64,000 bases of DNA, from contig NW_006768852.1 of the NCBI RefSeq assembly GCF_000204055.1, forward strand, positions 189,379-253,378, written 5' to 3'. The DNA comes from Melampsora larici-populina 98AG31. Its lineage: Eukaryota > Basidiomycota > Pucciniomycetes > Pucciniales > Melampsoraceae. This document shows positions 23,417 to 33,712 of the stretch, in pieces. Positions within the stretch are counted from its first letter, which is position 1, and each line of letters begins with the position of its first letter. The translations under genes and the position numbers were made by a program. The notes under the pieces were generated by a model, which was not told the DNA's origin, ran no database searches, and worked only from the letters and a program-made list of their open reading frames with translations.

Positions 23417-24081
23417 TGCACCTAAATGGGTAATGTGCAAAACAGTAAAAACCAAAAATATGGTCTAAAGCGCTAGTGTAAGTTAAGAGCTTTTGTTGGA
23501 TTCAATTGACAACAAAGCAAAGATACACACCTGACAATGTGAAGTAGATGGAGAATTTTTAGGAAGGTGATGGAGGAAATGAGAAGTAGCAAGAATGAAT
23601 GAGTATTTTCATTAGAAATATAAGAAAGAGAAAAATAAGAGAAATAACAATGCAGACCTAAAGCGCTAGTGTAAGTTAAGAGCTTTTGTTGGATTCAATT
23701 GACAACAAAGCAAAGATACACACCTGACGATGTGAAGTAGATGGAGAATGTTTAGGAAGGTGATGGACAAAATGAGAAGTAGCAAGAATGAATGAGTGAG
23801 AAAAGAAATATAAGGCTACAATAAAGCTTTATTTATACAAACAGAAAGTCTTATACGGGCCTACAAAACATATCACACTATTCACGCTACAGAGTCCTTT
23901 TTCCTAGCCATTTCATTTATCCATCTCTATCCATACACCACTTACTGTATCATTACTATGCCACTTTAATTGGTCTGTCATCAAATGAGCTAAGACGGTT
24001 AAAACTAAAATGAGTTTAGCGCTACGAGAAAACATTTAATCTGGTCAGGTTTGAAATATGTAAGTGCCTGGTCCAGATTCA
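23417..24081 (-). repeat. copia 5' LTR, 665 bp, with internal duplication
   Basis: It matches the 472-bp LTR but carries about 193 extra bp. The segment starting CTAAAGCGCTAGTGTAAG occurs twice (near 23466 and again near 23660), separated by about 58 bp of AT-rich text absent from the other LTR. The second copy continues to the LTR end. Slippage, gene conversion or joining of two partial LTRs could explain it. Confidence 0.8.
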
Positions 24082-24424
24082 ATGATGAAACACAAGACAC
24101 TCAAGATCAAAAGACAACACTTCAAGACTTTTATTAAATCAATCACTTTAATTCGATCACAAAAGAAAGAACACACACATTGATCAAATCAAATTAATAT
24201 GATAGGATGATCCTCCCTCCTCCTAGATCTCGCCAGAAAGCCCCTCCTCTTCAACCGCTGCTTTCACATCATTTGCCCCAACCGATCTATTTAGGATTTC
24301 CTCCAATCGCATTCGTTATCTTCCCCTCCTTTCCCAGATCACATAATGGTAAGTTTTTCTTTTAATCTTTCTCCACTTTCCTCTTCTCCACTCTCCCTTT
24401 CTCATTCAGATCTCATAACCTCAT
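24082..24424 (+). other. possible 5' end of a lost gene
   Basis: Pyrimidine-rich, TATA-poor sequence ends in ATG at 24346 directly followed by a canonical intron (GTAAGTTTTTC ... CTCATTCAG, ending near 24411) and then the N gap. An ATG spliced after one codon occurs in many fungal housekeeping genes. Nothing identifiable continues after the gap, where a MITE begins. Speculative. Confidence 0.25.
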
Positions 24425-24539
24425 NNNNNNNNNNNNNNNNNNNNNNNNNNNNNNNNNNNNNNNNNNNNNNNNNNNNNNNNNNNNNNNNNNNNNNNNNNNN
24501 NNNNNNNNNNNNNNNNNNNNNNNNNNNNNNNNNNNNNNN
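24425..24539. other. assembly gap (115 N)
   Basis: A run of N. Its odd size, unlike the two 100-N gaps elsewhere, suggests an estimated length. Confidence 0.99.
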
Positions 24540-24550
24540 TGCAAGAATTC

Positions 24551-24780
24551 AATTGGGGTGTACAAATATGACTTGTGTCAAATTTCAGAGAGTGGACGGA
24601 AGGTGTCACAGAATGACAGATACGCAGAAATCAAGTGTGATCTGTTGTTGGTTGCAAATATCAAGGCAGACAGAGCAACAGAACAACAGATCCCACCAGA
24701 ATTTTGGTATCTGTTGTTCTGCAAAACCTTCTGTCAAAGTCTCTGAAATTTGACAGAAGTCATATTTGTACACCCTAATT
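24551..24780. mobile_element. foldback MITE, about 230 bp
   Basis: Terminal inverted repeats of about 40 bp: left GGGGTGTACAAATATGACTT, right its reverse complement (AAGTCATATTTGTACACCCT) with few mismatches, continuing through GTCAAATTTCAGAGA. The centre is also palindromic (ACAGAACAACAGATCC against ATCTGTTGTTCTG). Flanks both contain AATT, so the duplication is ambiguous. Confidence 0.75.
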
Positions 24781-24789
24781 GTAGGTTTA

Positions 24790-26056
24790 TACCCCAAAAT
24801 CGAACCTTCTGTGTAGTTGTTCAACCTCAAATGTTACTCTATCTTTGATCTTGATTTTAGTTTTGTAAATATAAGATTCATTTTATGTAATTTAGTTTTA
24901 GTTGGAGTAATGTTATATGATTAAAAATAAAATAAAGTAAGAAAATAAGAAAATGAATAAATCAAACTTGATCATAGATATGCGAGCTCAATTTGATGAA
25001 ATTTTTCTTCTTGAAGAAATAGTGAACGTGAATAAAATATCTGGATTGAGAAATCCAATTTTATTTCATGTGAGCCTGAGTATTGAGTGCAAGTGGGCTT
25101 TTAGCTTTCTGAGCCTTGATATGAACTTGATGAGATCCTGCCAATGAGCATAATAAAAACAAATGAGAATGAAAAATAAAATTTAAAAATCATCCTACAG
25201 CACCAGAGCTTCAAGTGATGAAATGCTGAGCCTTGAAGTTGATCTGATCACCACAACGTGTAGACGTTCTGCGACGTGTGACTGTGTACATCTACGTATG
25301 CAATGTTTGTACATGTCCGTAGTCCAGCGTAGTCTGAGAAGCCAGGCTACGCTTGGCTCATCTCTTGGTGGCTCCTTATTCCATTGCCCTTTGAATTATC
25401 CGTGTTTTATTTGATCCTGTTTGATTTTGTTAACTATGTACTTGATTGTTCCTACGCCCAAAGGGTTATTTGAATTATTTGAAATCAATAAATACACTCC
25501 CCTTTACGTCTCACTGCCTGTCCCAGCCTGTCCCACGAGGTCCCACGTACTCAGACACCGCCGCGCCCTGCCGGCCCTACAATGTAGTACAAATACATCT
25601 ACATAAGTAAAAACATTGATTTGTGATACCCCCCATCGCACCTCACAATGTTACTCTTGAGAGCATTTGAAGGGTTGCAGAGGCAGAGAGCTGGCTACCA
25701 TTTCCCACACCCCAAGTGGGTGATACAAATGACCCAACTGGGACTGTACAAATGCTGTGATAAAAGTCATTGACCATTTGGGTCACCTCATCAAGGAACC
25801 TATATTGAATGAGCCCGAATTTTATTCTTACAGATGAATTGCCTTCTCTTTCTTCAATTTTTTGTTATAGCCATCCTTATAATGTAGGCCCACTGAATTT
25901 GATTAAGGCAAGCATTGGGAGAAGACTTTCAAAATCATCTCCCAATCTCAATGACCTCTTTATGCATATACTCAATTTCCAAAGCACTTTGATGTGCAAT
26001 GAATTTAGATTATTTGCAGTTTTCTTGTCCAATCCTCTTGGGAGTTAAATATTTCA
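24790..26056. other. no gene; one weak solo-LTR candidate
   Basis: A stretch at about 25259-25581 begins TGTAGACGTTCTGCG, has AATAAATACACTCCCC near 25486 (a polyadenylation-like signal) and ends CGGCCCTACA, so it has LTR form. No flanking duplication is visible. The rest shows no ORF of interest. Confidence 0.3.
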
Positions 26057-26123
26057 TTAGATGAAAGTTATCCTTCTAGATATCCTTTAGAGATATCCTT
26101 CTAGAAGGATAACTTTTATCTAA
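26057..26123. repeat. 67-bp hairpin palindrome
   Basis: Arms of about 24 bp read TTAGATGAAAGTTATCCTTC and its near-perfect reverse complement (one mismatch), with an inner part that is again self-complementary. It is extrudable as a cruciform or may be a tiny foldback element. Confidence 0.75.
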
Positions 26124-26673
26124 CATAACAGATATTGTCCTTCTTTTCCTTTTATCGCTATATTGTTAAGATAAGGATTGGATTGGATACAAGTGAAGGG
26201 AAGAGTGAGAAATCTGGGATACGGAGGTGCGCGAATATGTCTGGACTCGGACAGGGGTGACACTTTTGGATGTGGGAAATAAAAATTTCGAAATATATAA
26301 ATATCAATTCCAATATGTGTGACTGTGTGTGGCTCGCACTCTCATTTTGAGAGCCGGCTCTCTGCTTCCACAGGCCTTCAAGTCTTCTGTTACTCTTGAC
26401 CAGACAAAGAAGGGAGGAGGGAAAAGAGGAAACAGAGGAAGTTGATGAAGACGATGAAAGCAAGTCACAATGTAACAGGGACCAAATTAGGGTCCTTGTT
26501 AAGGCTTAAAGATTAGGGCTTACAAGTTTTATCTTAGGGATCTAGGGGTCAAGAAGATAAGGACGAGCAAAAAGGGGTCCAACAGGACTTGCTGTTGGTA
26601 ACGTGTTATTAACTTAGTGAAATGGGATACTTGGTGATTACATTACATGTTGTGTTTTTAACTGACGGGTCGT
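26124..26673. other. no gene recognised
   Basis: AT-rich sequence preceding the unidentified repeat. Nothing coding is supported. Confidence 0.35.
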
Positions 26674-28090
26674 TGTAGAACTTAAAGCTCAACAAGAGCT
26701 TTACAGAGCTTAAAGAGGGATAATCTACTAATAAAGTATCTAGTAGAAGTTGCCTAAGACTGCCTCTTTGAAAGAATCAACACGGGGTTTTGCTGAATTC
26801 TTTGGGATAAGGCACCAGAGAAAGTTGTCTCAATACTTAATTCAAGTATTATTCCCGTGATTTTTAATTTTAAAGAAATCTCAACACTATTGTAGTGTTA
26901 TTCCAATTTGAACACAATAAAACACAATTTTAATTACTAGCAAAGCAGCAATCAGTTTGATTGTTATTCCAATGAAGACTTGTAGTCTTATCACACGTAA
27001 AGAAATCTCTCCTTTGATGTAAAGGGGCAATTTAGTGAACTTAGTACTGGTAAAGTAATTTAATGATGATTAAAAACACTCTAACAAAAGTATAAGATGA
27101 GTCAAAAGGGGAACAAAGGCCCGTAAAATCCTTAACAATAGTATATAACCCTCCAACAACCTTCAACAATGGTCAACAACCTCCAAAAACCCTCAAAAAC
27201 TGTCAAAATCAACAGAATATCCTCCAATGTAATCATATGATGTCATAAATATTATTGTTTGTAATGATTCAAGGCGTGAATTTGATCAATTGATCTAAAT
27301 AAATGATGAACAGATCTTCTTATGATGAATACAGGTGATTTTTTCCTAATATTCATAGCTGAAATCGATTTTTGGAATTACGAATGTTTTGTAAAGTTGT
27401 TCAATTTTGGATTACTATAGCTCATTTGATAGCCCTCGTGATTCTGATCATTTATCACCCCTATATCACCTATTTCTGATGTGTGATGAATAAGTTATTG
27501 AGTTGTAAAGATTGCAAAAATAAAGTTTTGTCATGTAAATGTCACATGTAACCTCCAAATTCGAAATTCACTCCAGTTTCTTTGTTGCCTTATAACTTTT
27601 TCACTAATCCTCCGCTACTAATGATTTAAAGGTTTTACATTATGAAACCAATGATTCTGCGTGGAATGAACTATCACACACCCAATTCTGACAAGTTTTA
27701 CCATATGTAATTAACTGAAAACTCCCATTTTTGATGAATTTTGACCATTTTCACGTCTAATAATGATTTTCCTTCTATCAAAAGATCATTCCACAGCACT
27801 CCAATCAATCGCACAGCATTAAAATCCTTCTGAAAAACTCTTGGCGCAATCAATCCATCAATGACATCACTACACAGGAATTAATACCATAGTACCTTTC
27901 TTCAAAATTCCCCTTTTCTTGAATAACTTCACACCTCCCTTATCAATCCTCATGATTAAAGTTGCTGATGACTAATGTGATCCTTCTCTTTCACAATAAA
28001 ACCTTCCTGAACCAATATCTCTTCTAATAATGAGCTAAAAACCATTTTCCAAACTTTCATACCCATATTTTCGAATTTTTCTTCAACTTT
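26674..28090 (+). repeat. unidentified dispersed repeat, copy A
   Basis: It aligns with 62733-63900 over more than 1.2 kb at moderate identity. Shared text includes TCTTATGATGAATACAGGTG, AATGGTCAACA(A/G)CCTC, AAGGCACCAGAGAAA and CTAAAAACCATTTTCCAA. It begins TGTAGAACTT. There is no ORF. The first 330 bp contain a chain of short hairpins, three of them followed by ATTCC. It could be a large LTR or a non-autonomous element; the strand is arbitrary. Confidence 0.7.
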
Positions 28091-29361
28091 CTTAATATTC
28101 TTCTTATTCTTCCATTCTTTTCATAACAGTTTCCATTCCTAAAGATCCAAACTAAATGTTCTTCTTCCTCAAATCTCCTCTTACTAATTCTCCTAATTTG
28201 ATTTTCACTCTTTTACTATTTTTATTGATCTTTTCAAATTTTTCTTTACTCTTAAATGTTCATATCAATTACTTATGTAAATATATGATTTGAAAGATAA
28301 TGAAATGAAGATTATAAATCAACTTTGATAGCCTTGATTACTAATAACTTCAATAATAATAGTGCCTTTGACCAAAAACTCGAATTTTCACATAATTTTC
28401 AAATTTTTTGCTGAAGTAGAGATCTTGCTCACCACATCGTGTCTCCCAAATCTTATCTCTGGTTCTACAGATATGACATCATTTCTGTTGACCTCATTCA
28501 TTACCAACTTCCCATCGCATTCACTTTTGTCAAAACACATCGTCTTTGAACTCAAGATCTTATTAGCTCGTTAAAACTTATAGCACTCTATTAACTCAGT
28601 AGTTTTTTCAACCCTCCTTCCCTCCCTTATTCAAGAATTAGTTTTTTGATTCTATTTTATTCTTATCCTAGCTGCTGTGTTTCTTTTTTAGTTCTGTAAC
28701 CTTTTCTTTCATTTTATCTTTTATCTTTATTTTAGTTCTAAAAATTAAGATTTTTTATTTTTTATTTTGTCTTATTTCTTTTTTTGTTGTTCATTGTCAG
28801 ATTTAGTCAAAAGTTTCAGTTCTTATAGTTTTTCTCAAGTTTGTTAAGTGTTTGTTTTTAGTTTGTATGGGTTTATGTGCTGCTAGCCACCCCGTAGGGC
28901 GTGTTCATGTGTTCAAGTAATGATATTCCCTTGGCTTATGCCTTGGGCTTTGCCCCAAACTTCCTTCTTTGGTATTTAAATACCAAGCTTGTGGTAAGTT
29001 TTAACAATCCCATTTCAGATGAAGATTGAATTACGGTATAGTGAAAGATAGTATTGAGCTTTGCGAGCTGAGAATTAGAAAGTAATAGGTCGGATTAAGA
29101 GATCAATAGTGAATAATAGTAGATGGACATTAATAGTAAAAGAGTTTAAAAGATAATAATAAAAGATGAAAGTATTTTTTGAGGTCTGAGAAACAATTGG
29201 TGTTTCGAGGAATACAAGATTATATATGAATTGAGAGTAGGTAAAAGGCTGAAGTCTAAATGAAAGGGCGAGTACAATATAAGGGTGAGCCCTGGAAGCT
29301 AGACAGTTATAAAAGAAGAAACCAGTCAACATCACAACACCCCCAATGGCAAATACATTCC
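28091..29361. other. AT-rich sequence without genes
   Basis: Strong T bias on the plus strand from about 28080 to 28880. Minus-strand sequence from 29361 down to about 29075 should be the leader or start of a second retroelement copy behind the primer-binding site at 29362-29382, but I recognise no Gag domain. Confidence 0.4.
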
Positions 29362-29382
29362 GTGGCTTGTGCTCTAATACCA
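29362..29382 (-). promoter_or_regulatory. tRNA-type primer-binding site
   Basis: Minus strand TGGTATTAGAGCACAAGCCA. It resembles the TGGTATCAGAGC site used by many LTR elements primed by initiator tRNA-Met. It is the only TGG-type site recognised in the window. Confidence 0.55.
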
Positions 29383-29386
29383 AAAG

Positions 29387-29488
29387 TGAAACAAGTCTTG
29401 ATGATGTAATCTTGAGGTAAAGTCTTATGTGGTTTTGATATTGACTAAAGAGGTAATAAAAGGCGGGTTAATTAGTAGCCCTGCTACA
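29387..29488 (-). repeat. gypsy-3 3' LTR, about 102 bp
   Basis: On the minus strand it begins TGTAGCAGGGCTACTAATTA directly after the polypurine tract and ends TTTCA. CTTT and then a TGG-type primer-binding site follow, which is the layout expected after a 5' LTR. One LTR therefore appears shared by two element bodies. Confidence 0.55.
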
Positions 29489-29557
29489 CCACCTCCCTCC
29501 TAAATGAGGCGAGATTCCTAGCTCGTAGTGTTGTTAGCGAAGCGTCCAACGATCTTA

Positions 29558-30548
29558 GAGCATCCACTATCATGAATGTGATTTAACTTAAGTTTTGCGT
29601 TCCTGAGTGCAAAATTTAATCACGCATGGTTTACCTAGGTTGGTAACCGCATGAAATCCACCACAGATTGATGTAATGTCTGATTTAACTACGGTAAATC
29701 ACTGTGAATCAACCGGATCCACAGTGGTTTGATTTTGCAATGATTTATCATATCTTTCTCGCAAATCCCATCCAAAAAACCATCCATCAAATGCCCACTA
29801 CAAGCTCCTTGAAGAGACACATCAACCATCTTTTGAAGCCTTCAAACCCCAATGATGAGGAACATCAAGAATCTGAGCAACTTGTCTTTGAAATCTTGTT
29901 CTATAGGCTTCACACACCACCTTCACCTTTTCAGACTTGATTTCAAACAGATCGAGCTTGAGCTCAGCCTACTCAGCAATTGACTATTTTGCACGTCAAT
30001 TCTTAAGGTGTCTCACAAAACCTTAGGATGTAGGGTTTATATTCAGATTTCACTGTAGCGGAAGTTTACAAGAACTACCAGAGTGTCTCGTGGTTAAGTA
30101 ATGATGATAATCTACACAAGTTGTGAGTAAAGTTGGAACAAGTCGAGTGAGATTCATTTTTATGACAGAAAATATATGAACCCTAGATTGAAATCGATTT
30201 GATTCAAAGTGCAATGTTCCAAAATATGATGTATTGAAGTTGGGTTTTGAGGATGAATTTTTGAACTTGTAAGGGTTAGACTGTTCGTCTAGTAAAGTGC
30301 TACGTGAGCTGGGTTCAGTACGACGTGAGTCAGTACGGCTTATATCTTCAGGAAAGAAAGATAATAACTTCATAAGATCTCCTAGATAAATCAAGTCGTA
30401 GGCTTGCGTAGATTTGAACACGGGGAATGCAAGATTTGACGCGGTTGTAGGGACCGCATGTCTAACACAGGTCCATAGTGGAACTGTCTGGATTTTAGCA
30501 TTATTGTAACACTAAATCACGTCGTTAACGCACCCATAGTGGATGCTC
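29558..30548. mobile_element. PIF/Harbinger-like non-autonomous element with TTA duplication
   Basis: Ends GAGCATCCACTATCATG and, in reverse, GAGCATCCACTATGGGTG. The direct repeat TTA flanks both sides (29555-29557, 30549-30551). A 3-bp TWA duplication with GAGCATC-type ends fits PIF/Harbinger. An internal plus-strand ORF at 29704-29940 (78 aa, acidic middle) may be a transposase N-terminal remnant, but no catalytic domain is present. Confidence 0.8.
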
Positions 30549-30551
30549 TTA

Positions 30552-31808
30552 ATACATGTAACTACTGATTTCTGAAGTTTTGACATTCTTTTAAGCTGGA
30601 TCTTTGCCTGCCTAGAAACTTTGAGATTAGCTACTTTGAGCTCCTGAAGGGTCCTTGGCGGAAGAGCCCAGGGTTCTCCTAATTGATTCTCATTGACATT
30701 CACCTGTTTCAACCTATTTCCGCTAATGGGGTGGGGAAAAGGTGTTCCTCTATGATCTATGAGTTTATAGACATTCTTATCCAAAGAGCCAGAAATCTCG
30801 AAAGGTCCGGACCAATGAGGTTCACCTTTTGTGTGAGATTCATTTCTTAACTTGACAAGATCACCAATTTTATAAGTCTTCAACCTAGAACTGCTTTTAT
30901 CACTGTCATCAGGCTCAAATTGAGCATTGAATTTCCTTTTATTCTGATTTGCTCGTTGAGTTGACGCCTCCACAGCAGCTTGTCTGCTAGCTCTCAGTTT
31001 CTCCAGGCAAGAAGTCTGGTTGGAGCATGATTTGGGAAGCTTAGCTGGTCGTAATTTTGCTGGATCATCTAACAGACAAGGGCTTACACAATAGAGGAGC
31101 TTGAAAGGAGACCAACCCGTAACAGTGCTCTTATTCACACGACACAAGAACAAGGCTTCTGACAGATATTCATGCAATCGAGACGGGTCCTTGGTGGTAT
31201 TGGCTTTGAAGTTAGACTTTTTCTAAAATTCCGTTAAAGTGTTTGTTCTTACCGTTTGTACATGGATGGTATCCTGGAGTTTTGATTTTATGAATGTGAG
31301 CGCCTTGATAGAAGGCTGCCATTTCTTTGGATAAAAAATTCTGACCTCTGTCAGTAAGAATTTCCAACGGTACACCATACACTTGAATGACTTCCTTAAG
31401 AAGTGCGTTGGCTACATTAGTCAAAGAGGCTGTTTTCATTGGAACAGCTATTGGCCAAATCGTGCTGTGGTCAATAAGGGTCAGAATCCACTTGAACCGT
31501 CTTCGCTTTCGGGCAGGGAGACAAAGTCCATAGCCAATCTCTCAAATGGCTCCACCGCTGGTAGAGGCTGCTGCTTAGAGACTTCCTGATCTTTATCTGG
31601 TGAATCGTAAATTTGACAAGTAGGACAAAAACTACAGAATTGTTTTACATCTGAGTATCTCCCCGGCCACCAACCACACCCCTTGAGTAAGCTGATGGTG
31701 CTGTCGCGACCTCTATGGCCATACTTGATGTGGAATTTTTCCATAAGTTCCGCCCACTGATAGAAAGGAATGAAAGGACTGAGTTTGCTCAAGTCTTTTG
31801 TACCCTTG
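30552..31808 (-). pseudogene. gypsy-3 integrase region, frameshifted
   Basis: The zinc-binding domain (HIKYGH ... CSFCPTC) and first catalytic segment (LAMDFVSLPES) lie at 31792-31481. The frame shifts just before WILTLIDHSTIWPIAV, continues through the second Asp (LTDRGQNFLSKEM) and NGKNKHFNG in 31439-31212, then shifts again near 31200 into the C-terminal part (IGDLVKLRNESHTKGEPHW) at 31177-30552. In the last catalytic segment the usual Glu position is diverged (NGKNKHF). Not functional. Confidence 0.8.
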
Positions 31809-31810
31809 TA

Positions 31811-33139
31811 CAGTCGGTGACAAAAAGTTTACGTACCTGTAGCAGAACTCGCCAATTTGGCAACTCTCAACGAGCTTATCTAGCTCTCAATCTCACTGTT
31901 CATGTACCTGGAAGTACATGGTCTAGATGACCACTTAGCAGAGTACATATGAATGGATTTCAGGATTCACAAATGTGATGTAGACTCTAAAATACAATGA
32001 CTTTTACCAGCGAGTGTGTCCGCCCTTTGCTTTGAGCACAGCCTTGATTCGGTCAGGCATGGACTCGACTAAAGCTTGAAACTTGCTCTGAGGTATTGCT
32101 TTCCACTTGGTATACAGTGCTTCACGCATTTCTTGAACTGTTCTGGGTTGGTGCTTTTCAGAGACATTTTTTTTCATGATGTTCCAGATGTTCTCAATCG
32201 GGTTAAGGTCTGGACTATTTGCAGGCCAATCTAACTTTTGAATTGAATGATCATCCCTCCATTGTTTCGCCACTTTGCTTGTGTGTACCGGGGCTCCATC
32301 CTCCATCAAGATGAGGTCTGGTGGACAGTTAGGTGAGGTGATGAGTGGTTCGATAATCCGGCGATACACCAAATCGATAAAGTCGGCTCCAGTTCGACGT
32401 CCCACCGGCATTACTATCATTGGTAAGCGAAGCTCAGCTGTGAACGCCCCCCAGATCATTACCGAAGTCCTTCCACTCTTGAAACTTGGGGATAAACAGT
32501 CTTGGTTGTATTTTTCACCCGGTTTGCACCACACCCGAACCTTCTTCACAGACTTTCCGATCTCGAATGAGGATTCGTCGGTCCAGATGACCTTCCTCCA
32601 CTTGTTGTAAGTCCAATCTTTGTGTTTTCTAGCAAACTCAAGACGCTTCAGAACATGTTTGCTCTTGAGATAAGGCTTGACTACGGCAACTCAAGAGTGA
32701 AAGCCAAGTTTTCGAGCCTCTGATCGAACTGTTGAAATACTGGCTTTTATGGGTAGCTTGCTAGCGATACAGGCAGCCGAAGCACGTCGGTTCTGTTGGA
32801 TCACCCGCTTCAAGGTTCGCTGATCACGTTCTGAGAAAATTTTTGGTCGTCCGAGCTTTTTTGAGATTGTTGATTGGCGTCTTTTGCGGTCGTTATAGAT
32901 CACTGTGTAGACAGTTGACTTGGGATGGCCAAGTTTCTTGGCAATTTGAGTGCCAGGAATCCCAAATTCGTGCATATAAATGATAGATTTCTTTTGAGTG
33001 GGAGAAAGGGTGCAAGTCTTCATTTTCAGAGACAATCTGGATGAGGTATGGAGGAGTGATTCAAGATACAAAGTACCCATAGACTGGGCTAGACTAATAC
33101 ATATGTAGTTGAGGTACGTAAACTTTTTGGCACCCACTG
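31811..33139 (-). mobile_element. Tc1-like transposon nested in gypsy-3
   Basis: 1329 bp, TA duplicated at both ends (31809-31810, 33140-33141). Terminal inverted repeats: left CAGTCGGTGACAAAAAGTTT then ACGTACC; right GGTACGTAAACTTTTTGGCA then CCCACTG. The insertion interrupts the gypsy-3 ORF at a Met-Tyr codon pair, and the frame resumes on the other side. Confidence 0.9.
32004..33023 (-). CDS. Tc1-like DD34E transposase, one in-frame TGA
   Basis: Cut-and-paste transposase; 339 codons from ATG 33021-33023, the usual size for Tc1 proteins. N-terminal paired-type helix-turn-helix region (TQIAKKLGHPKSTVYTV, then KKLGRPKIFSERDQRTLKRV). Catalytic triad: Asp in WTDESSFEI, Asp in LMEDGAPVHTS, Glu in DLNPIENIW, with 34 residues between the last two. 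C-terminal YTKWKAIPQSKFQALVESMP. The only break is TGA at 32691-32693 (codon 111), context TCTTGA, between GFHS and VAVVKPYLKSKH in the same frame; CGA would encode Arg. Confidence 0.92.
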
Positions 33140-33600
33140 TACATAAGAATCTCCTCAGCCTTATTGAACTCAAAGAGTGAACATCCCTTGACAACTTGTT
33201 CCAAAGTCGCTGGAGTGACCCAACTAGGTATGGGTCGTTGGAGCAGGACATATGGAATTAACAAAGGCCAATCCAAAGGGTCTTGTAAACCTTTGGATAT
33301 GTCCTCAATCAAGGTAAGATAGTGATCCCTTTGACGACTGAGAGCGTCAGGAACAATATTAGTAGAACCCTTCTTATATTTGATTCGTACTGTCATTTTG
33401 GCAAACTCCTTGACCCATTGACTTATCCAATGCGAGGGAAGCACCTGTTTAGACAATGTTGTGAGAGTAGCATGGTCCGTTTGTACAATTGTATCTTCTA
33501 CTGCTCCTTCTAAATAATTTCTCCACTTCCGCAAGGCGTGGATGATGGTGTATTATAACTCCTTCTCTTGTGCAGGGTAGTTTTGCAGGGCTGAGTTCAG
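33140..33600 (-). pseudogene. gypsy-3 RNase H end and connecting region
   Basis: Reads SALQNYPAQEKEL, a TAA stop, YTIIHALRKWRNYLEG, VQTDHATLTTLSKQ and KKGSTNIVPDALSRQRD, the end of the RNase H domain and the start of the link to integrase. Homology ends near 33600, next to the telomere-like tract. Confidence 0.8.
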
Positions 33601-33624
33601 GGGTTAGGGTAAGGGTTAGGGTTA
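33601..33624 (+). repeat. telomere-like (TTAGGG) tract
   Basis: GGGTTAGGGTAAGGGTTAGG followed by GTTA: about three and a half TTAGGG units with one substitution, lying exactly where gypsy-3 homology stops. TTAGGG is the usual telomere repeat of filamentous fungi. Confidence 0.7.
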
Positions 33625-33712
33625 AAATGCAGCGTATAGAATCGCAGTCAGAGCTTTTAAAGGCTCCTCCAACGAACTGATGATGCATGATATGTACATG
33701 ACCCCCTTTCAC

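Larger units (their letters stand above)
18751..24081 (-). mobile_element. Ty1/copia retrotransposon with rearranged 5' LTR
   Basis: Order on the minus strand: 5' LTR (24081-23417), a short leader, one gag-pol ORF (23383-19220) with one in-frame TGA, a polypurine tract (AAGGGGGGGG near 19230-19240), and the 3' LTR (19222-18751). LTRs are about 98% identical where alignable. No matching target-site duplication was found: the left flank is TCGTA, the right ATGAT. Confidence 0.88.
29387..33600 (-). mobile_element. gypsy-3: Ty3/gypsy element with two nested insertions
   Basis: The minus strand carries, in order, the end of RNase H (33600-33140), a Tc1 insertion (31811-33139), integrase (31808-30552), a Harbinger-like MITE (29558-30548), the last codons (TAG stop at 29518-29520), a polypurine tract AGGAGGGAGGTGG, and a 3' LTR (29488-29387). 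Joining across each insertion and dropping one target duplication restores the reading frame. The 5' half (gag, protease, RT) is missing. Confidence 0.8.

Noticed and set aside
25259..25581. Confident solo LTR
   Set aside because: It has TG..CA form and a polyadenylation-like signal, but no flanking duplication and no related copy in the window.
29075..29383. 102-aa minus-strand ORF next to the primer-binding site as a Gag start
   Set aside because: No gag domain, zinc knuckle or codon pattern is visible, and it starts inside the primer-binding site.
32275..32610. 111-aa plus-strand ORF
   Set aside because: It is the antisense shadow of the Tc1 transposase and has no motifs of its own.
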